This document shows, in pieces, positions 15,213 through 21,894 of a DNA stretch of 35,659 nt (positions are counted from its first letter, which is position 1; each line of letters opens with the position of its first letter). The notes beneath the pieces are model-generated. The model made no database searches and had not been told where the DNA came from. It saw nothing but the letters and a program-made list of their open reading frames with translations. The stretch comes from a virus. The position numbers were made by a program, and so were the translations under genes. Where the stretch lies: the IMG/VR virus record IMGVR_UViG_3300044608_000892, positions 1-35,659 of that record. One strand, 5' to 3'.

Positions 15213-15399
15213 CGTCATACTCCAGTTGTCGCACAAGGTCGGTTACGAGGGAATGTGCAAGAGAAAGACCTTGGATTTCTCCTGCCATTGCTCTGTATTC
15301 GGCGTAATCTCGCGCTGAACCGTCCGCAAGCGCTTTTGAGATGGTTTCCCGCCGGTCATTAAGTTCTTTAATCACTACGAAGATCGCAGTAGTGTTCAT
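15205..15399 (-). CDS. Small helical conserved protein between portal and GroES-like gene
   Basis: This 64-residue protein begins MNTTAIFVVIKELNDRRETI, continues with KALADGSARDYAEYRAMAGE and ends in an acidic DLVRQLEYDDE. It is predicted helical throughout. It lies 14 bp after the portal gene and overlaps the next gene by 8 bp. Similar short proteins (LxxRRxxLxxxLAxGxAxDYAxYRxxxGxIxGL) accompany portals in related phages. The function is unknown. Confidence 0.7.
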   Translation of the reverse strand: MNTTAIFVVIKELNDRRETISKALADGSARDYAEYRAMAGEIQGLSLAHSLVTDLVRQLEYDDE

Positions 15400-15413
15400 C
15401 TATTGGTTACCTT

Positions 15414-17789
15414 TTACCTTTTGGTTGGCTTAGTGAGGTGTTTCAACATGTCTGTTTTTAGCTTTTTATCTATAGTTCGCTCTTGATTTTGAATCCTTGC
15501 CACCTCTTTTTGGGCTTCAATAGCCAGTTTTTCCTGCTCTAGCCTGAGTTTTTGCTGGGCGATCTCGTAATCTCTTTGACTATCAGCTTCTTTCCGCTTT
15601 AGCTCCTCTGCCCGCAGTTGGAGTTCCGCCTGTTGCATCTGCAACATCGGGTTTTGCGCCATTTGCTGCGCTTGTTGCTGTTGAGCTTGGGCTTGATTGG
15701 TTTGTAGAAGCTGCTGTGCAGCCTGCGCTACCAATCTAGAAAGCTGAACTTCTACTTCTTCTGGCAGTTCTGCATCTGGCGGGGTCATAGGAACGCCTAA
15801 TTGCTCTTCTACTTGGCTTCGGTACTTAAACGCCATATGTTCTGCTACGTGAGACATGATGGCTCCCTGAATCTGCTGAGCCATTGGAGTTTGACCAATC
15901 ATTTGCATGATGGTTGGGTCTTGTAACAGGGCTAAATGGGTAGAAATATGAGCTTGGTGATCCTGATAAATAAACGCTTTTGTTGGTTTTCCTGTTAAGA
16001 AACTCATGTTTTCTGACACAGGATCACGCGGTTTTTGATCATCCTCGATAGGTACCAACTTTTCCGCGTTTTTAACTCCCAACACCTCCAGCATCTGCCT
16101 ATGAAGCTGGGGCAGGTTATAGATCTGAGGTGCGCCTTGGGCTAACTGAAGAGCAGCTTGGTACTGCATAATCCGTTGCGCCATCGTAGAGGCGTTAGGA
16201 TCAGATACGGGGATGACTTCTACTAGGTCATAGTCGGACTGTTTAACGTCCCTATTACCTCCCACCGGGGTGTAGCTGTAATCCGGCGGCATGTAGTCAC
16301 GAATGATCTTCTTAAGTAGCTTGAACTCCATCTTGAGGCTGTCGTGGACACGAGCTTGAACCGCGCTCATGGTCTTTAACTGTCTCTCAAGGATTGCTAA
16401 CGTCGTCCCGACCGGGGCTTGGGCGGACATATCACTGATCTTAAGATCTGCGATACCTACCAATCTACGGGCGTCATCTGTGATTTTTTCTAACAACGCC
16501 GCCAGAACCTGACTGGGCTCCTTATAAGGCAGCGGCATGATGTTTTCACGCACCGACCCACTAGGTACGTCTACATCTCTAAACTCTCCGGGAGCGATAG
16601 GAGTGTCATCTCCTTTAATCCTAAGACCTCTGGTCTTAAGACCGCCCGGCAGGTTAGAGAGCGTTCCAGCATCTACCAACTGCCGAATAATGGACGTTCC
16701 AGCCCGGGCGTAACCGCCGATAAGGTGGATGTAACCCAATCCATAAGCACCAAATCCGTTGATAAAGTTGTACTGGACAAAGTGTTGACGTTTCTGTTTT
16801 AAAGAGTCGCCTTCTTCGTAATTCCTACGAATGGCTAGAACCTTAGTAGACCCACGGTCAATCGTGATGACATAAGGAAGCGCTACACCATCCGGGTCTT
16901 CGTATCCCGGTAGGTCGTAATCAACATGAATCTCTAAGACTTGATACCGATCATCATCCGTCAGGCTGTAGCCTTGCTCTTCAGCTTTCTTTTTTTCAAT
17001 ATCGGTAAAGATCCGAACAGGATCGCCTAAGTCGATATCTCTATAGAAACCTGCTACCTGTAGCTTTTTCAGGTCGTTCTTAGGCTTCCTCATAACGTGC
17101 GCTACGCGCCCAGCGCTGTAGATATTAGACACCCCGTACGGCATGATGATGTCTTCTGCCGGGATAAAAGGTGCTGCTTGTCTACCTAGGCTAGGATCGT
17201 AGTAAACCTTCTTAAAGGCACTGCCACTTAAGCCTAGAGCGTAAAGAAGCCTTTCATGCTCTGAACGGTATTCAATCATTTCATCCGTTAGACGGTAGTT
17301 CATATCGTCCCGGACACGTTCAGCGGCTTCTTTGTTCTGTTGGGTTTCCTCTCCTATGATCTGCGTCTTAACCGGACCTTGGGCCGGGAAAGTCTCAGTA
17401 ATCATCTCAGACTGAAACCTGATGGCAGCTTCTGTTAAGACAGGACTATAGACACCACAAGCACCTAACCAAGGCTCTGCTCTCTCTTCGTACTTCATCC
17501 CAAGGACTTCCAGTCCTTTTACGAACATATCTGCCCAGTCTTTCCTAGAGTTGATGTCGTCATCTACCTGACCTAGCAGGTCGGACGAGATCTTTTGTAG
17601 CTCACTCTCATCTATGAGTTCTGCCAAGTTAGCATCGAACTCAGGTTCTTCCGGCATAAGGTCAATCTCTAAACCGTCAAGACTGATAGAGACTGATTCC
17701 GGGTCTTCAATTTCAATCTCAATCGCAGGTTCGTCTGACATCTGTGAGAGATCTAACGGCACAAGCGCTTGAGCAATATTCGTTGCCAT
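15414..17789 (-). CDS. Portal protein, SU10-like
   Basis: This 791-residue protein is the length expected for SU10-type portals. Conserved segments include ERAEPWLGACGVYSPVLTEA, AFKKVYYDPSLGRQAAPFIP, the GYIHLIGGYARAGTSIIRQL / TLSNLPGGLKTRGLRIKGDD run, DLKISDMSAQAPVGTTLAIL and FKLLKKIIRDYMPPDYSY. The N terminus is acidic (EDPESVSISLDGLEIDLMPE). The last 130 residues are a Gln-rich and then Lys/Glu-rich coiled coil (QAQQQQAQQMAQ, KLRLEQEKLAIEAQKEVARI), probably the barrel or a DNA-facing extension. It forms the dodecameric DNA channel at the capsid vertex and docks TerL. Confidence 0.9.
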   Translation of the reverse strand: MATNIAQALVPLDLSQMSDEPAIEIEIEDPESVSISLDGLEIDLMPEEPEFDANLAELIDESELQKISSDLLGQVDDDINSRKDWADMFVKGLEVLGMKYEERAEPWLGACGVYSPVLTEAAIRFQSEMITETFPAQGPVKTQIIGEETQQNKEAAERVRDDMNYRLTDEMIEYRSEHERLLYALGLSGSAFKKVYYDPSLGRQAAPFIPAEDIIMPYGVSNIYSAGRVAHVMRKPKNDLKKLQVAGFYRDIDLGDPVRIFTDIEKKKAEEQGYSLTDDDRYQVLEIHVDYDLPGYEDPDGVALPYVITIDRGSTKVLAIRRNYEEGDSLKQKRQHFVQYNFINGFGAYGLGYIHLIGGYARAGTSIIRQLVDAGTLSNLPGGLKTRGLRIKGDDTPIAPGEFRDVDVPSGSVRENIMPLPYKEPSQVLAALLEKITDDARRLVGIADLKISDMSAQAPVGTTLAILERQLKTMSAVQARVHDSLKMEFKLLKKIIRDYMPPDYSYTPVGGNRDVKQSDYDLVEVIPVSDPNASTMAQRIMQYQAALQLAQGAPQIYNLPQLHRQMLEVLGVKNAEKLVPIEDDQKPRDPVSENMSFLTGKPTKAFIYQDHQAHISTHLALLQDPTIMQMIGQTPMAQQIQGAIMSHVAEHMAFKYRSQVEEQLGVPMTPPDAELPEEVEVQLSRLVAQAAQQLLQTNQAQAQQQQAQQMAQNPMLQMQQAELQLRAEELKRKEADSQRDYEIAQQKLRLEQEKLAIEAQKEVARIQNQERTIDKKLKTDMLKHLTKPTKR

Positions 17790-17797
17790 GATGGTCC

Positions 17798-19297
17798 TCA
17801 GTAGTATTCAACTTTCCGTCTGAAGTAAGACGGTTCATCCTGTTCGTCTGACTGAACAGTAATAAACCCACCCTGTCTGAATCTCATTAACGCTTGAGAT
17901 GTGGAGTCAACAAGATCGTCGTGATCCCCGTTAGGGAAAGATGCCATCTCTTCTACGACTTCTTCTGCCCACCTTGTATCCGGTCGCCAGACAACGCCGG
18001 AAGCAAATAAGTCAGCTATAGAGTTCACCCGCGCAATCTTATCCTGTCCCTTATAAGGGGTGTACTCCGATAAAGGAATCCCCATCCTTCTTAACTCATA
18101 AACAAGAGGCGCTCCAGCGGCTCTCTTCTCAATTATCAACGTGTCAGGATTCCACTCCTTCCACATATCAAAGGCCTTCTTCTTTAACTCCGGGAACTCT
18201 AAACGCTCTTTAACGGCATCTAACATAATAATGTTAGGCTGCATATAGCCTTTTTCGTTTTCTTTTTGGAAGATGCCCCACGTGGTACAGGCGGAGAAGT
18301 CTGCCCTATTGGACTTTTCAAACGCCGTATCCCAGCTCTGGATGATGTATTCACACTCAGGAGGATCTTCATCCTCCCAGAGTCTCCATTGATCTCTTTT
18401 GACAATCGCACCTTCTTCCGAGGTGGGATTCTGTTGATACTGAGCTTCCCATTTAGCTACCGGGATCTCAGCTTTGATAGCTTCTAGTTCTTCTTTCTTC
18501 CAGAACCCGGGCCATAACGGTGTACCAGACGGAAGGATCGCCGGGAATTCAATCACCTCCCAGTTATCCGTCCCATCCTTACTAGAGTTCTTAAGAATCT
18601 GCCCGGCTAAGTCTCTCTTAGACCACCGGGTCATAACGATAATAATCGCCCCGCCCGGTTGTAACCTCTGCCTAGGCCCGGAGGTATACCACTCATACAC
18701 CGCGTCATACACGGCAGGATTGTTCTGTTTTGCCTCCTGCTCACTATGCGGGTCGTCGATGATCAATACATCAGCACCCTTACCCGTAACAGCACCACCT
18801 ACCCCGATAGCAAAGTAATCACCACCCTGCTTTGTATTCCATCTACCAGCGGCTTTAGAGTCACTAGACAACTCTGTACCAAAAACCCTCTGATAAAACT
18901 CTGATTGAACTAAGTTCCTTACCTTCCTACCAAAACCTACTGCCAATTCAGCAGTATGGGCTGTCTGAATGATCTTCTTTTCTGGAAACTTCCCCAAAAA
19001 CCACGCAGGTAACAGATAACTAGCAAACTCTGACTTCGTATGCCTAGGCGGCATGTTGATAATCAACCTCTTTAACTCTCCGTTCGCAACTCTCTCAAAA
19101 GCATCTGCCATGATCTTATGATGCTTACCAGAGATAAATACAGGCCACATCTGCTGAACGAAGAATAAGAAAGACTCTCTACACCTCTCTACCCTATCTA
19201 ACTCTAATAACTGTAATACCTTCTTCCTCTGCTGAGCAGGAACCCGCTCAGCAATCTCTAAATACTCCTTCACCTCCTTCTGAGATAACAAGCTCAT
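17798..19297 (-). CDS. terL: Terminase large subunit
   Basis: This 499-residue ATPase-nuclease packages phage DNA into the prohead. An N-terminal adenine-binding region (FLFFVQQMWPVFISGKHHKI) precedes the variant Walker A NMPPRHTKSE (residues 81-90), Walker B VLIIDDPH (177-184) and coupling motif VMTRW (221-225). The C-terminal RNase H-like nuclease shows SWDTA with Asp323, LIIEKRAAG near 387-395 and the metal-binding cluster GDHDDLVDS (457-465). The start codon overlaps the upstream HTH gene (ATGA). All key residues are present, so it should be active. Confidence 0.96.
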   Translation of the reverse strand: MSLLSQKEVKEYLEIAERVPAQQRKKVLQLLELDRVERCRESFLFFVQQMWPVFISGKHHKIMADAFERVANGELKRLIINMPPRHTKSEFASYLLPAWFLGKFPEKKIIQTAHTAELAVGFGRKVRNLVQSEFYQRVFGTELSSDSKAAGRWNTKQGGDYFAIGVGGAVTGKGADVLIIDDPHSEQEAKQNNPAVYDAVYEWYTSGPRQRLQPGGAIIIVMTRWSKRDLAGQILKNSSKDGTDNWEVIEFPAILPSGTPLWPGFWKKEELEAIKAEIPVAKWEAQYQQNPTSEEGAIVKRDQWRLWEDEDPPECEYIIQSWDTAFEKSNRADFSACTTWGIFQKENEKGYMQPNIIMLDAVKERLEFPELKKKAFDMWKEWNPDTLIIEKRAAGAPLVYELRRMGIPLSEYTPYKGQDKIARVNSIADLFASGVVWRPDTRWAEEVVEEMASFPNGDHDDLVDSTSQALMRFRQGGFITVQSDEQDEPSYFRRKVEYY

Positions 19298-19545
19298 AAC
19301 TTGCTGATTTCCTTAACAGACCTATCTACCACCTTTATAGACAAGAACTTCCTCGGTCTCGTATCCAATAAACCTTCCTCCTTCATCCTCTTCACCATCC
19401 TGTGCATATTAGACCTAGACCTCATCCCTAACCCACTAGCTAATACTTCGTAAGACGGACCTACACCGTGGATCTTGATGTACGCCTTTATAAAACGTAA
19501 CACCAGATCCCACCTCTCCGTCATCTTCGCCTTCGTTCTTGACAT
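19294..19545 (-). CDS. LexA-type winged-helix DNA-binding protein (no peptidase domain)
   Basis: This 83-residue protein aligns with the N-terminal LexA DNA-binding domain: TERWDLVLRFIKAYIKIHGV, GPSYEVLASGLGMRSRSNMH (helix-turn-helix) and RMVKRMKEEGLLDTRPRKFL (wing). LexA itself needs a C-terminal Ser-Lys autopeptidase domain, which is absent, so it cannot be RecA-cleaved in the usual way. It lies between TerS and TerL, where the 4-bp overlap with TerL suggests coupling. The motif TTGTTCGCAC sits 8 bp before its start codon, which would suit autoregulation. Confidence 0.8.
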   Translation of the reverse strand: MSRTKAKMTERWDLVLRFIKAYIKIHGVGPSYEVLASGLGMRSRSNMHRMVKRMKEEGLLDTRPRKFLSIKVVDRSVKEISKL

Positions 19546-19552
19546 AACTTAA

Positions 19553-19562
19553 TTGTTCGCAC
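19553..19562. promoter_or_regulatory. Shared regulatory motif copy A (TTGTTCGCAC), before the LexA-type HTH gene
   Basis: An exact copy of the 10-bp motif lies 8 bp upstream of the HTH start codon. In the direction of that gene it reads GTGCGAACAATTAAGTTATG. It is preceded by an AT-rich stretch (TATATATAAATTTTAG) that could hold promoter elements. Other exact copies are at 20382-20391 and 27937-27946. Confidence 0.55.
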
Positions 19563-19723
19563 AAATGTTTCTAAAATTTATATATACCCCCGGGGGGTTG
19601 GCGATTGGGGAGATAAGGGGGGGTGTCTGCTATTGATGGAGAGGTAATTGGGAGAGTGGATTAGAGCGTAACCGCATAACGGGTGGTCGTTGCGCACACA
19701 TGGGGGTCCGGGTACGGTGGGTT
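19563..19723. other. Non-coding stretch with G-runs, between HTH and terS genes
   Basis: No convincing gene is seen. The plus strand has runs of G (GGGGGG, GGGGAG, GGGGGGG), a CCCCCGGGGG palindrome next to TATATATA, and an AT-rich block near the HTH gene. Being adjacent to terS, it could include a packaging recognition or cut site, but no cos-type direct or inverted repeat set could be established by eye. Confidence 0.3.
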
Positions 19724-20347
19724 TCACTTCCCGACCAGCTTCAGATGCGCCGTCAACTCCTTCCGCAATTGCTCCGCTGTCACTGGTTGTTCCGGCGCGG
19801 TTTTCTCTGGTATCCACATTCCAGCGTGTCGGCCTAGTAGTTCGAGAGCCTTGAGGCGGCTTCCTTCCTGCTTTCCGGCTTTGCTTAGAGCAACCAGTGA
19901 TCTCATGACATATCGCTTGGTCGCCTGTAGATCATCCGACAGTGCTTCCGTTGTCTCGCTCCAGCCTTCCTCTACTAGCTTTGCGACTCTCGGGTCTTTG
20001 GCCAGTTTGTGTGCCGCTACGCTCACGGTCTGGTCTGAGGACTTGCAGTCCGGGTAAGCTTCCCTGTATGCCTGACGCTTGGATTTCCCCTCTATCAGAC
20101 CTTGAGCGAATAGGTATTGATTCTGGTTTAACGGTGCCTTGGGTTTTGTTCCTATCCCTACTACTTGACCGTCGTTTCTCTGTCTTGGTGGATTAGCTGC
20201 TGCTGCTAGTTGTTCTGCCTCTCCGGTTTCAAGACCCAGTGCCTTTAGACGTTCCTCTATCAAGTTTTCGTCTGCCTCGCCTTCGGCGTCATCCCCCGCC
20301 GCTTCCAATAGCTGAACATAATCGGTCTTGGCTTTTCCATTGGTCAT
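19724..20347 (-). CDS. terS: Terminase small subunit
   Basis: This 207-residue protein has an acidic N terminus (AAGDDAEGEADENLIEERLK) and then a helix-turn-helix-like region, NQNQYLFAQGLIEGKSKRQA / YREAYPDCKSSDQTVSVAAH / KLAKDPRVAKLVEEGW. That series is the typical small terminase pattern (L-x-x-x-x-x-F-A-x-x-Y-x-x-G-x-x-x-x-x-A-Y-x-x-A-Y-P). The C-terminal oligomerisation/TerL-contact region (SRLKALELLGRHAGMWIPEK) follows. It recognises phage DNA and regulates the large subunit. It heads the leftward late block, with a candidate promoter and a copy of the shared motif about 35-60 bp upstream. Confidence 0.85.
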   Translation of the reverse strand: MTNGKAKTDYVQLLEAAGDDAEGEADENLIEERLKALGLETGEAEQLAAAANPPRQRNDGQVVGIGTKPKAPLNQNQYLFAQGLIEGKSKRQAYREAYPDCKSSDQTVSVAAHKLAKDPRVAKLVEEGWSETTEALSDDLQATKRYVMRSLVALSKAGKQEGSRLKALELLGRHAGMWIPEKTAPEQPVTAEQLRKELTAHLKLVGK

Positions 20348-20381
20348 ATTGTTTACCTATCAACAATCCCGGTTTAATAGA

Positions 20382-20391
20382 TTGTTCGCAC
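20382..20391. promoter_or_regulatory. Shared regulatory motif copy B (TTGTTCGCAC), upstream of terS
   Basis: This exact copy lies 34 bp before the terS start codon. In the terS direction it reads TATAAGTGCGAACAATC, so a TATAAG -10-like hexamer directly abuts it, with TTGTGG 17 nt further upstream. If that is the terS promoter, the motif covers the expected transcription start and would work as an operator. Confidence 0.5.
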
Positions 20392-20398
20392 TTATACC

Positions 20399-20484
20399 TT
20401 ATCCACAACCTTTCCACAAGCGCCTGTTGATAAGCTGTTAGCAACTACATTCTGTTGACATCCTGTGGATAACTCTGTGGATAA
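20399..20484. other. Cluster of DnaA boxes, candidate replication origin
   Basis: Three perfect DnaA boxes are present: TTATCCACA at 20399-20407 (plus orientation), and its reverse complement TGTGGATAA at 20464-20472 and 20476-20484, 12 bp apart. Two near matches lie between them: CTTTCCACA at 20410-20418 and TGTTGATAA at 20425-20433. Five such sites in 86 intergenic bases at the divergence point of the two genome arms is the usual appearance of a host-DnaA-dependent origin. A TATAAA element and a short AT-biased stretch follow. Confidence 0.65.
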
Positions 20485-20497
20485 CCCCGAAACACTG

Positions 20498-20503
20498 TAT
20501 AAA
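20498..20503 (+). promoter_or_regulatory. Possible -10 element for a short transcript beside the DnaA boxes
   Basis: TATAAA on the plus strand follows the last DnaA box by 13 bp. No good -35 is visible at 16-18 bp (CTGTGG at 17 bp is poor), so the call rests on the -10 and on the terminator found just downstream. Confidence 0.3.
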
Positions 20504-20515
20504 CCGACAGCTTCT

Positions 20516-20549
20516 AAAACCGCTTTAAACGCGATTTGAGCGGTTTTTT
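20516..20549 (+). terminator. Plus-strand terminator downstream of the DnaA box cluster
   Basis: AAACCGCT and AGCGGTTT form a stem around a 14-nt loop (TTAAACGCGATTTG), followed by a six-T tract at 20544-20549. It lies before, not after, the rightward gene block, so it would end a short plus-strand transcript starting in the origin region. The minus-strand version has only four Ts. Confidence 0.6.
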
Positions 20550-20782
20550 CCTCGGCAGGTGTCTACCCCTTACCCGCTCCCCGTTCGTCGATCCTAGACG
20601 GTTTCCACTTTTTCGGAACGCTCATGGCATAGCCCTTGCTACGCGCGGGCGCGCGTATAGTTCTATATGTCATCAACACCCCTTGCGCTAGCCCCTAGCC
20701 GTCCACTTGCACTATTGTTTAGACTGTGGTGTAATGGTTGCCTGTAGTTTGTTTTACCGGGTAACCCGGGAAAGGGGAAGCG
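20550..20782. other. Leader/control region of the rightward accessory block
   Basis: No gene is seen. It holds a GC-rich alternating stretch (GCGCGGGCGCGCG near 20642), the candidate promoter at 20707-20735 and the palindrome CCGGGTAACCCGG (about 20757-20769) just before the SD of the first gene. The palindrome could be a 5'-leader hairpin or an operator. Confidence 0.4.
20707..20735 (+). promoter_or_regulatory. Rightward promoter for the accessory block, overlapping a degenerate shared motif
   Basis: TTGCAC (20707-20712), a 17-nt spacer and TGTAAT (20730-20735) on the plus strand, with a TGG extended -10 directly before TGTAAT. It lies 47 bp upstream of the first start codon. The segment GCACTATTGTTTAG at 20709-20722 resembles motif copy C on the minus strand (GCACTATCGTTATG), so a shared regulator could block it. 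Confidence 0.55.
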
Positions 20783-21052
20783 ATGAAGGTTCTGAAGTTC
20801 AACACTGGTCGGTTGTACACCGACAAGGGCCAGCGTATTGCGGCAGTCCGGCTCGATTCTGAAACTGTCGCTATGTATGACATAGACCGGGGGATTGATT
20901 TTCTTCTGTCAATCCCGGAATTGTCTGAAGGTGAACCGCTTCGGTCCGAAGATGTCATGAGGGCTTATGACTACGGTCATATCAAAAAGCACACTCTGTG
21001 CTTGATGCCCGAAATTCAATCAATGCTGTTTGATGCTGCTAACACTCTATAA
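20783..21052 (+). CDS. Hypothetical protein, first gene of the accessory block
   Basis: This 89-residue acidic protein begins MKVLKFNTGRLYTDKGQRIA and continues with AVRLDSETVAMYDIDRGIDF and EDVMRAYDYGHIKKHTLCLM. The N-terminal half looks like a small beta-hairpin unit (GQRIAAVRL...VAMYDIDR). The SD is GGGGAAG with a short spacer. It resembles short proteins on phages and plasmids of Proteobacteria, but I cannot name a family. It is 9 bp from the next gene. Confidence 0.7.
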   Translation: MKVLKFNTGRLYTDKGQRIAAVRLDSETVAMYDIDRGIDFLLSIPELSEGEPLRSEDVMRAYDYGHIKKHTLCLMPEIQSMLFDAANTL

Positions 21053-21061
21053 GGGGCAATC

Positions 21062-21268
21062 ATGCAATCCATTAACTTTGAAGTTGCTTTCGAGAATCTC
21101 GCGGCTTTCGTTGCTCACCGATACGGTAACGACATGCTGGATGAAGGCAGACAATCAATCTATTTGCTCCGGTCCCTTGTCGATACTTATCCGGAAGTTC
21201 TTGAGTCAATTGAAATCAATCCGCATATTTGGTCCGAACGGGTTAACGCCTATCTCGCAGGGGAATGA
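21062..21268 (+). CDS. Hypothetical small acidic protein
   Basis: This 68-residue protein begins MQSINFEVAFENLAAFVAHR and contains YLLRSLVDTYPEVLESIEIN; it is probably all-helical and is acidic. The SD AAGGGG lies 5 nt before the ATG. It is followed by a 1-bp gap to the next gene. No recognised motif. Small acidic proteins in such blocks are sometimes anti-defence proteins, but nothing specific supports that here. Confidence 0.65.
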   Translation: MQSINFEVAFENLAAFVAHRYGNDMLDEGRQSIYLLRSLVDTYPEVLESIEINPHIWSERVNAYLAGE

Positions 21269-21269
21269 A

Positions 21270-21479
21270 ATGCTCACTACACCCGAACAGATTGAACGGT
21301 ATCGCCTTGTCACTCTACGTGCCGCCGTGCGGCTGGAATCCGTAGGGATGAAACGGAAAGGGAAGTCTGCCGCCGCTATATCCCGGGAGCTATTGGGTCT
21401 GCCGCGCTCCGCGCCTTTCCCCGCTGTTATCGCTGGCCTAACCCAACTGATCGAGGAAACTCATGTTGAAACCGTTTAA
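21270..21479 (+). CDS. Hypothetical small basic protein
   Basis: The ATG at 21270 follows the previous stop by one base and has GGGG just upstream; the frame is open further upstream, but that would overlap the previous gene fully. The 69-residue product begins MLTTPEQIERYRLVTLRAAV and contains KRKGKSAAAISRELLGLPRS. The sequence ERYRLVTLRxAVRLExxGMKRKGxSAxAxxRELLGLPxxA is a pattern I remember from short phage/plasmid proteins. It is possibly a helical regulator; no function is known. Confidence 0.65.
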   Translation: MLTTPEQIERYRLVTLRAAVRLESVGMKRKGKSAAAISRELLGLPRSAPFPAVIAGLTQLIEETHVETV

Positions 21480-21660
21480 GCGTCTGATCCGGTTTATCAC
21501 TCACCCGCTACACGTAACCGTTACCGAAGGGGCAGAAACCTATTATCACCGGGCTATCAATCTCCGGGATGCGCTGGACTGGCTTGCTTGTTACCCGCGC
21601 GGGACTGTCGGTTTTGTTCACTCTCGCTTCGGCAGATTTATCGCACGGAGGGAAGCATGA
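21463..21660 (+). CDS. Hypothetical small protein
   Basis: This 65-residue basic protein begins MLKPFKRLIRFITHPLHVTV and contains TYYHRAINLRDALDWLACYP. It overlaps the previous gene by 17 bp and the next by 4 bp. The ALDWLACYP region suggests a small alpha/beta fold. The family is unknown. Confidence 0.6.
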   Translation: MLKPFKRLIRFITHPLHVTVTEGAETYYHRAINLRDALDWLACYPRGTVGFVHSRFGRFIARREA

Positions 21661-21869
21661 AAACCGCTGGCTTGTTTTACTTTGCGGATACCCCGCAGTT
21701 TTCAACCGCCGAACCCCGGGTTTTTCTCGCCTTTTATCTACGATATTGCAGGAACGCCGAGATTGTTCCCGGGGTTCGCCGCTTTATCGTTAAACGGGAG
21801 GGTTTCGGACGGTACACCGTGCGATTGAACTATGTTGATTCACCGATTGCTGTAGTTGTCACCCATTAA
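21657..21869 (+). CDS. Hypothetical small basic protein
   Basis: The ATG at 21657 overlaps the previous stop (ATGA) and is preceded by GGAGGGAAGC. The 70-residue product begins MKTAGLFYFADTPQFSTAEP and contains VPGVRRFIVKREGFGRYTVR, likely two or three beta strands. It is followed by a 25-bp gap to the ArdC-like gene, which has its own SD (GAAGGAAAA). The function is unknown. Confidence 0.6.
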   Translation: MKTAGLFYFADTPQFSTAEPRVFLAFYLRYCRNAEIVPGVRRFIVKREGFGRYTVRLNYVDSPIAVVVTH

Positions 21870-21894
21870 ATAAAACACAACTGAAGGAAAAATC

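Noticed and set aside
19578-19817. 79-residue minus-strand frame before the HTH gene
   Set aside because: It overlaps terS in another frame and continues into G-runs; proline-rich translation with no motif.
20642-20660. GCGCGGGCGCGCG tract as a Z-DNA or restriction-avoidance element
   Set aside because: It is a single short alternating tract without companion features; nothing beyond composition supports a role.
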